Positions 60,851-64,000 of a stretch of 64,000 nucleotides of DNA are shown here, piece after piece. The DNA is from CAYMCQ01 sp964389025 (GTDB lineage Bacteria; Verrucomicrobiota; Verrucomicrobiia; Limisphaerales; CAYMCQ01): NCBI GenBank assembly GCA_964389025.1, contig CAYMCQ010000010.1, forward strand, positions 13,509-77,508, written 5' to 3'. Numbering within the stretch: position 1 is the first letter of the stretch; every line of letters begins with the position of its first letter. The position numbers and the translations under genes are program-made. A model generated the notes under the pieces. The model was not told where the DNA came from and searched no databases. It worked only from the letters and a program-made list of their open reading frames with translations.

Positions 60851-60970
60851 AGTTCCAAGCCCCAACATCCAACCTCCAGAGAAACTTCACGCTCCAAATT
60901 CCAATTCGCGCCGCCATCCGCAAAGACTTGGTGCTTGGTCATTGGCGCTTCTCTGGATGTTGGAGCCTGG
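60851..60970. repeat. degenerate stutter dyad (CCAACATCCAA / TGGATGTTGGA)
   Basis: CCCAACATCCAACCTCCAGA at about 60860-60880 faces TCTCTGGATGTTGGAGCC at about 60950-60967, between the CPBP and GspB-like genes. It is a more diverged copy of the dyad class. Confidence 0.75.
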
Positions 60971-60995
60971 TTTTCGGAGCTTCACGCGCAGCGCG

Positions 60996-61589
60996 TCACG
61001 GCACATTCAGCACGTTGGTCTGGCCCGCGAAAACCAGCGTCACGCTTTCCGGCGAGATGGCCACCACTTGCGCGCCGTCAACGCGCTCGCCGACGAACAG
61101 AGCCTTGCCGTTGATGACAACCGACGGCTTGCTCGGCACGTAAATGATGCCTTGCAGTTTCAATTTTGGCCATGCCGGTTTCGCCGAAGCAACTTGAACC
61201 GCAGAAACCGGCGGCTTCGGAGCCGGTTCGGCGGGAACAGTTGGCGCGACCGGCGTTGGCGCGGCTGAAATTTGCGGCTGCGATGCAACTGGAATGTTCG
61301 CGACGGGAACGGCAACCGGCGCGGGTTGAATATTTTTTTGCGGCTCGGAATTTTGAACCGCAGGTTGTGTGGGCGCGACGGCAACTTTCGTCGCCGGTTC
61401 GCGTTTATTCAATTGAAGCAACACTCCCGCGCCCACACCGAGGAGCAACAAAATCATCGCGCCCGCGATCAATGGCATTGCGCTACGTCGCTCCGTGGAA
61501 ACCGAGTGCAACGGCGCGCCCGCGAGCGGCGGCGGATTCTTCTTCTGCGCTTCTTGCGCGCGTTTCAGGGCGTCGTTGATGAGGCTCAT
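60996..61589 (-). CDS. GspB-like type II secretion accessory protein
   Basis: The 197-residue protein starts MSLINDALKRAQEAQ at 61589. It has one transmembrane helix (MPLIAGAMILLLLGVGAG), a long Pro/Ala-rich periplasmic linker, and a C-terminal domain of the GspB/PilP-like type (LKLQGIIYVPSKPSVVINGKALFVG). It overlaps the GspA-like ATPase gene by 4 bp, the ExeA-ExeB arrangement. GspA/B helps the secretin cross the peptidoglycan. No other type II genes are here. Confidence 0.8.
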   Translation of the reverse strand: MSLINDALKRAQEAQKKNPPPLAGAPLHSVSTERRSAMPLIAGAMILLLLGVGAGVLLQLNKREPATKVAVAPTQPAVQNSEPQKNIQPAPVAVPVANIPVASQPQISAAPTPVAPTVPAEPAPKPPVSAVQVASAKPAWPKLKLQGIIYVPSKPSVVINGKALFVGERVDGAQVVAISPESVTLVFAGQTNVLNVP

Positions 61590-62416
61590 ACGTTGATGTC
61601 GCCTTCCAGTTCGCGAAGCGCGCGGCCCACGAGGCGGTAGTTGATGCGCTCGGACTGGTTCACGAAACCGGCCAGCAGCGATTTGTCGCACGCGGCGTTG
61701 ACGAGGCGCGGGATGCCGCGGCTGTATTGGTAAATCCGCCAGATCGCCGGCGCGGTGAAATACGGCGCGCCGTTCGCGCCGGAAATCTGCAGGCGATGCT
61801 CGACGTATCGCCTCACGTCCGCGCGGTTCAATGGAGCAAGATGATACCGCACTGTGATGCGCTGGCGAAGCTGGCGCAGGCGGGGATTGTTCAGCCGGTC
61901 GCGCAATTCCGGCTGTCCCATCAAAACGATTTGCAGAAGTTTGCGGTCGTCGGTTTCCAGATTTGAAAGCAGCCGGACTTGTTCGAGCAGTTCGTCGGTC
62001 AAATCCTGCGCCTCGTCAATGATGAGCACCGCGTCGCGTCCCTGCTCGACGATCTTCAGAAGAAAATGATTCATCGCAGCGACGATTTCGAGCCGGTCCA
62101 TGCCCTTCACGTCGAGGCCGAATTCCATCGCGATGGCTTTCATCAGACCGCCCGCGTCGAGGACAGGATTCAAGATCAGCGCCGTCGCGTAATGACCCTT
62201 CAACTGCTGCTCGTGGAGTTGTTCGAGCATCGCGCGGCAAAGAGTTGTTTTGCCCGCGCCGACCTCCCCGGTGAGCTGGACAAAGCCCTTCCGCTCGCGA
62301 ATTCCGTAAAGCAGATGATTGAACGCCTCACGATGCTTCGCGCTGTAAAAAAGAAACTTCGGGTTCGGCGTGATGTCGAACGGCGGTTCTTTCAGCCGGT
62401 AATACTCCAGATACAC
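61586..62416 (-). CDS. GspA/ExeA-like AAA ATPase
   Basis: The 276-residue protein starts MYLEYYRLKEPPFD, typical of ExeA. It has Walker A GEVGAGKTT (residues 50-58), Walker B AVLIIDEAQDL and sensor GQPELRDRL. The C-terminal peptidoglycan-binding part of larger ExeA proteins is absent. It is coupled to the GspB-like gene. Confidence 0.9.
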   Translation of the reverse strand: MYLEYYRLKEPPFDITPNPKFLFYSAKHREAFNHLLYGIRERKGFVQLTGEVGAGKTTLCRAMLEQLHEQQLKGHYATALILNPVLDAGGLMKAIAMEFGLDVKGMDRLEIVAAMNHFLLKIVEQGRDAVLIIDEAQDLTDELLEQVRLLSNLETDDRKLLQIVLMGQPELRDRLNNPRLRQLRQRITVRYHLAPLNRADVRRYVEHRLQISGANGAPYFTAPAIWRIYQYSRGIPRLVNAACDKSLLAGFVNQSERINYRLVGRALRELEGDINV

Positions 62417-62736
62417 GCGGGATTTTTAGCAGAAAGCAATCCCAAGGGAAACGAAAGAAAAGCTCTTCACTTGGCGAGTCATAACGAGCGCCAATCCTTC
62501 GATGGCGTTTCAATCGTTGAAACAAGTCTTTGAGCGGGCGTCCGCGTCGCCGTCGCAGCATGAGCGATAAAGTAAATCCAGAATCCTAAGTTGATTGTTT
62601 TACCCCAGAGCGGATCCGGCAGGTGATGCCGACAATGTCTTTTCATTTAGAAAACCGCTCTCTTGGACTGCGCTCATCTCAAACGCACTCATTTTTTGAT
62701 TTTGCAAACACGCCCTAACCTCAATTTGAAATAAAT
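62417..62736. other. intergenic region, no gene seen
   Basis: This stretch of about 320 bp between the ATPase start and the transposon-like element has no convincing frame. A CTCAAACGCACTCATTTTTTG stretch and AT-rich promoter-like words are present but not distinctive. It may hold the promoter for the gspA-gspB pair. Confidence 0.5.
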
Positions 62737-63338
62737 CCTCCAGCTCTGCTGGAGGACTCCCGAAGTTTGACAACTCCGGGAGTCGCAGAGAGCCTCCGAA
62801 TTCGTGAACCGCTTAAAGTATACGAAAGAAGACTCGAATGCAGACGTATGAAGCACTCAAGCACACAACTTGGGAATGCAAATATCACATCGTGTTCATT
62901 CCCAAATGTCGGAAGAAGCAGTTGTATGGGCCGGTGAGGAGGGAGCTTGGGACGGTTTTTCATGAACTGGCGCGGCAGAAGGAAAGCCAGATTTTGGAAG
63001 GGCACCTGATGCCGGATCATGTGCACATGCTGGTGTCAATACCGCCGAAGTATTCGGTGGCGCAAGTGATGGGGTTTGTGAAGGGCAAGAGTGCGATCCA
63101 CATGGCGCGGGCGTATGCGGGACGGAGAAGGAGTTTTGTAGGGCAGCACTTTTGGGCGCGGGGTTATTGGGCATGGACGGTGGGAAGGGATGAAGCGGCA
63201 GTGCGCCGCTACATTCAGGAACAGGAGAAGGAGGACAGGCGAATGGACCAACTGGAGCTAACGGCGCTTTGAGCGCCTCACAACACTAACCCGCTTTGAG
63301 CGGTTCACGCTATCTCATGCCTCCGGCTTTGCCGGAGG
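62737..63338. mobile_element. IS200/REP-type element with symmetrical hairpin ends
   Basis: From outside inward: left hairpin CCTCCAGC-TCT-GCTGGAGG (62737-62755), hairpin GACTCCCG...CGGGAGTC (62755-62784), and inner repeat CGTGAACCGCTTAAAG (62803-62818). The transposase gene follows, ending in hairpin GGCGCTTTGAGCGCC (63263-63277). Then come the inverted inner repeat CTTTGAGCGGTTCACG (63294-63309) and right hairpin CCTCCGGC-TTT-GCCGGAGG (63320-63338). Ends of the mobile unit and any target site are not defined by this alone. Confidence 0.75.
62838..63272 (+). CDS. tnpA: IS200/IS605-family (Y1 HUH) transposase TnpA
   Basis: The 144-residue protein has the HUH motif MPDHVHMLVS, the IPPKYSVAQVMGFVKGKSAIH segment and a candidate catalytic tyrosine in RRYIQEQEKED. 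Length and motifs match intact IS200-type TnpA proteins, which cut and join single-stranded DNA at hairpins. The stop codon lies inside a hairpin (63263-63277). There is no TnpB. Its inverted repeats and REP-like surroundings also fit a REP-associated transposase. Confidence 0.92.
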   Translation: MQTYEALKHTTWECKYHIVFIPKCRKKQLYGPVRRELGTVFHELARQKESQILEGHLMPDHVHMLVSIPPKYSVAQVMGFVKGKSAIHMARAYAGRRRSFVGQHFWARGYWAWTVGRDEAAVRRYIQEQEKEDRRMDQLELTAL

Positions 63339-63358
63339 TTGCTGACTCTTGTTCCATC

Positions 63359-63937
63359 ATGCGCATCACCGGCGGTAACAGCGGCGGGCGGATTTTGAAA
63401 GTCCCGAAAGGTCTCGACGTGCGTCCCACGCCCGACCTCGTCAAGCAGGCGGTCTTCAACAGCCTCGGAGCGCGGGTCGTCGGAGCGCGTGTGCTGGAAC
63501 TTTTTGCCGGCACCGGCGCGTTGAGCCTCGAATGTCTGAGTCGTGGCGCGGCGCACGCCGTTTGCGTCGAGAAATCCCAGCGCCACGCGCAGACGATCCG
63601 GCACAATCTTGAACTGGCGAATCTGCCCGGAGAAAAATTGGAAGTCCGCGCGCAGGATGCGTTCACCGTCATCGCGCAACTGGCTGCGGCCAGCGAACAA
63701 TTTGATGTGGTCATCGCCGACCCGCCTTACGGCGAAAAAAACATTGGCCGCCGCTCCACCTCATTCGCGCAACAACTGCTCGACGACCCGAACCTCCCGA
63801 AACTTCTGGCTGACGGCGGAATCTTCATCCTCGGCCACACCAAGCGCGACACCTTGAGCTTTCCTGAAACTTGGATTGAATCCAAAACCCTTAAACACGG
63901 TGACACGATGATGCGGTTTTTGAAGGCGGAAAAATAA
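63359..63937 (+). CDS. rsmD: 16S rRNA m2G966 methyltransferase RsmD
   Basis: The 192-residue protein starts MRITGGNSGGRILKVPKG at 63359. It has RPTPDLVKQAVFNSL, the SAM motif VLELFAGTGALSLECLSRG and the catalytic VVIADPPYGEKN. It methylates G966 in the small ribosomal subunit. The open frame upstream of 63359 passes through the element's right hairpin. The element ends only ~20 bp before the start codon, so it may affect expression. Confidence 0.94.
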   Translation: MRITGGNSGGRILKVPKGLDVRPTPDLVKQAVFNSLGARVVGARVLELFAGTGALSLECLSRGAAHAVCVEKSQRHAQTIRHNLELANLPGEKLEVRAQDAFTVIAQLAAASEQFDVVIADPPYGEKNIGRRSTSFAQQLLDDPNLPKLLADGGIFILGHTKRDTLSFPETWIESKTLKHGDTMMRFLKAEK

Positions 63938-63952
63938 TGTCGCGTGAGCAAA

Positions 63953-63965
63953 GTCCCGCAGGGAC
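63953..63965. repeat. short palindrome GTCCCGCAGGGAC
   Basis: GTCCCGCAGGGAC lies just after rsmD. Such GTCCCGCAGGGAC words recur beside REP-type transposons in related phyla; only one copy is visible here. Nothing more is supported to the window end. Confidence 0.45.
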
Positions 63966-64000
63966 ATCACGTGAATAGATGACATGGGTATTGGCGGGTG

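Noticed and set aside
63940..64000. Start of another gene at the right edge
   Set aside because: Only a short palindrome and about 60 bp remain; no frame can be judged.

Overview
The window looks like chromosomal DNA of a Verrucomicrobiota bacterium, most likely from the Pedosphaera/Limisphaerales side. This is inferred from gene content and repeat style, not from a marker gene. Supporting signs are a giant RCC1/Ig-like secreted protein, a propeller-type sensor kinase, an RluA-RlmI-type fusion, a verrucomicrobial-style DUF502 protein, and a high load of stuttering intergenic dyads and palindromes that also sit inside genes. No rRNA, tRNA or CRISPR array was recognised.

Region 1 (1-31465) is a cell-surface glycan locus. 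It holds an ABC-2 polysaccharide exporter (permease plus Wzt-like ATPase with a C-terminal cargo domain), two GT4-type glycosyltransferases, two NodB-fold deacetylases, a sulfotransferase, methyltransferases, a membrane sulfatase-fold enzyme and an ATP-grasp protein. Three acyl carrier proteins stand out, each close to a thioester-forming activator (two AMP-forming ligases and one FkbH-type HAD enzyme) and to a member of one GNAT-like family. The first module also has a PLP decarboxylase of the exosortase-A-associated/BtrK type. My reading is that unusual acyl or aminoacyl groups are made on carrier proteins and transferred to the exported glycan. A sphingosine-1-phosphate-lyase-like decarboxylase, a second PLP-fold protein and the ATP-grasp protein form another sub-cassette. 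The giant RCC1/Ig protein (19312-23451) lies in the middle, and a 14-G tract sits just upstream of it.

Region 2 (31560-54381) mixes signalling and housekeeping genes. It has a propeller histidine kinase with a NarL-type regulator, ribD-ribE, an orphan Imm42-like gene, ftsY, a PHP phosphatase and nusB. Next comes an MglA/MglB-type small GTPase locus with several roadblock-like domains, a DUF4388 response regulator and a candidate sigma-54 promoter. It ends with a CDGSH protein, recO, a DUF502 protein, ybeY, phoH, a HIT protein and a two-gene phosphorelay (hybrid kinase plus REC-HPt-REC).

Region 3 (54568-64000) carries the E1-alpha, E1-beta and E2 genes of a 2-oxoacid dehydrogenase, ended by a strong hairpin. 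It is followed by a decayed LamG gene tail, the RluA-methyltransferase fusion, a CPBP protease, a GspA/GspB-like pair, an IS200/REP-type transposase element bracketed by symmetrical hairpins, and rsmD.

Two repeat classes cut across all regions: (a) 'stutter dyads', short A+T-richer words repeated in tandem and facing an inverted copy, and (b) G+C-rich palindromes such as GGGCGTCTCGCCC. Both occur between genes and, in frame, inside conserved genes (ribD, ybeY, a deacetylase, FkbH, a PLP protein and the RluA fusion).
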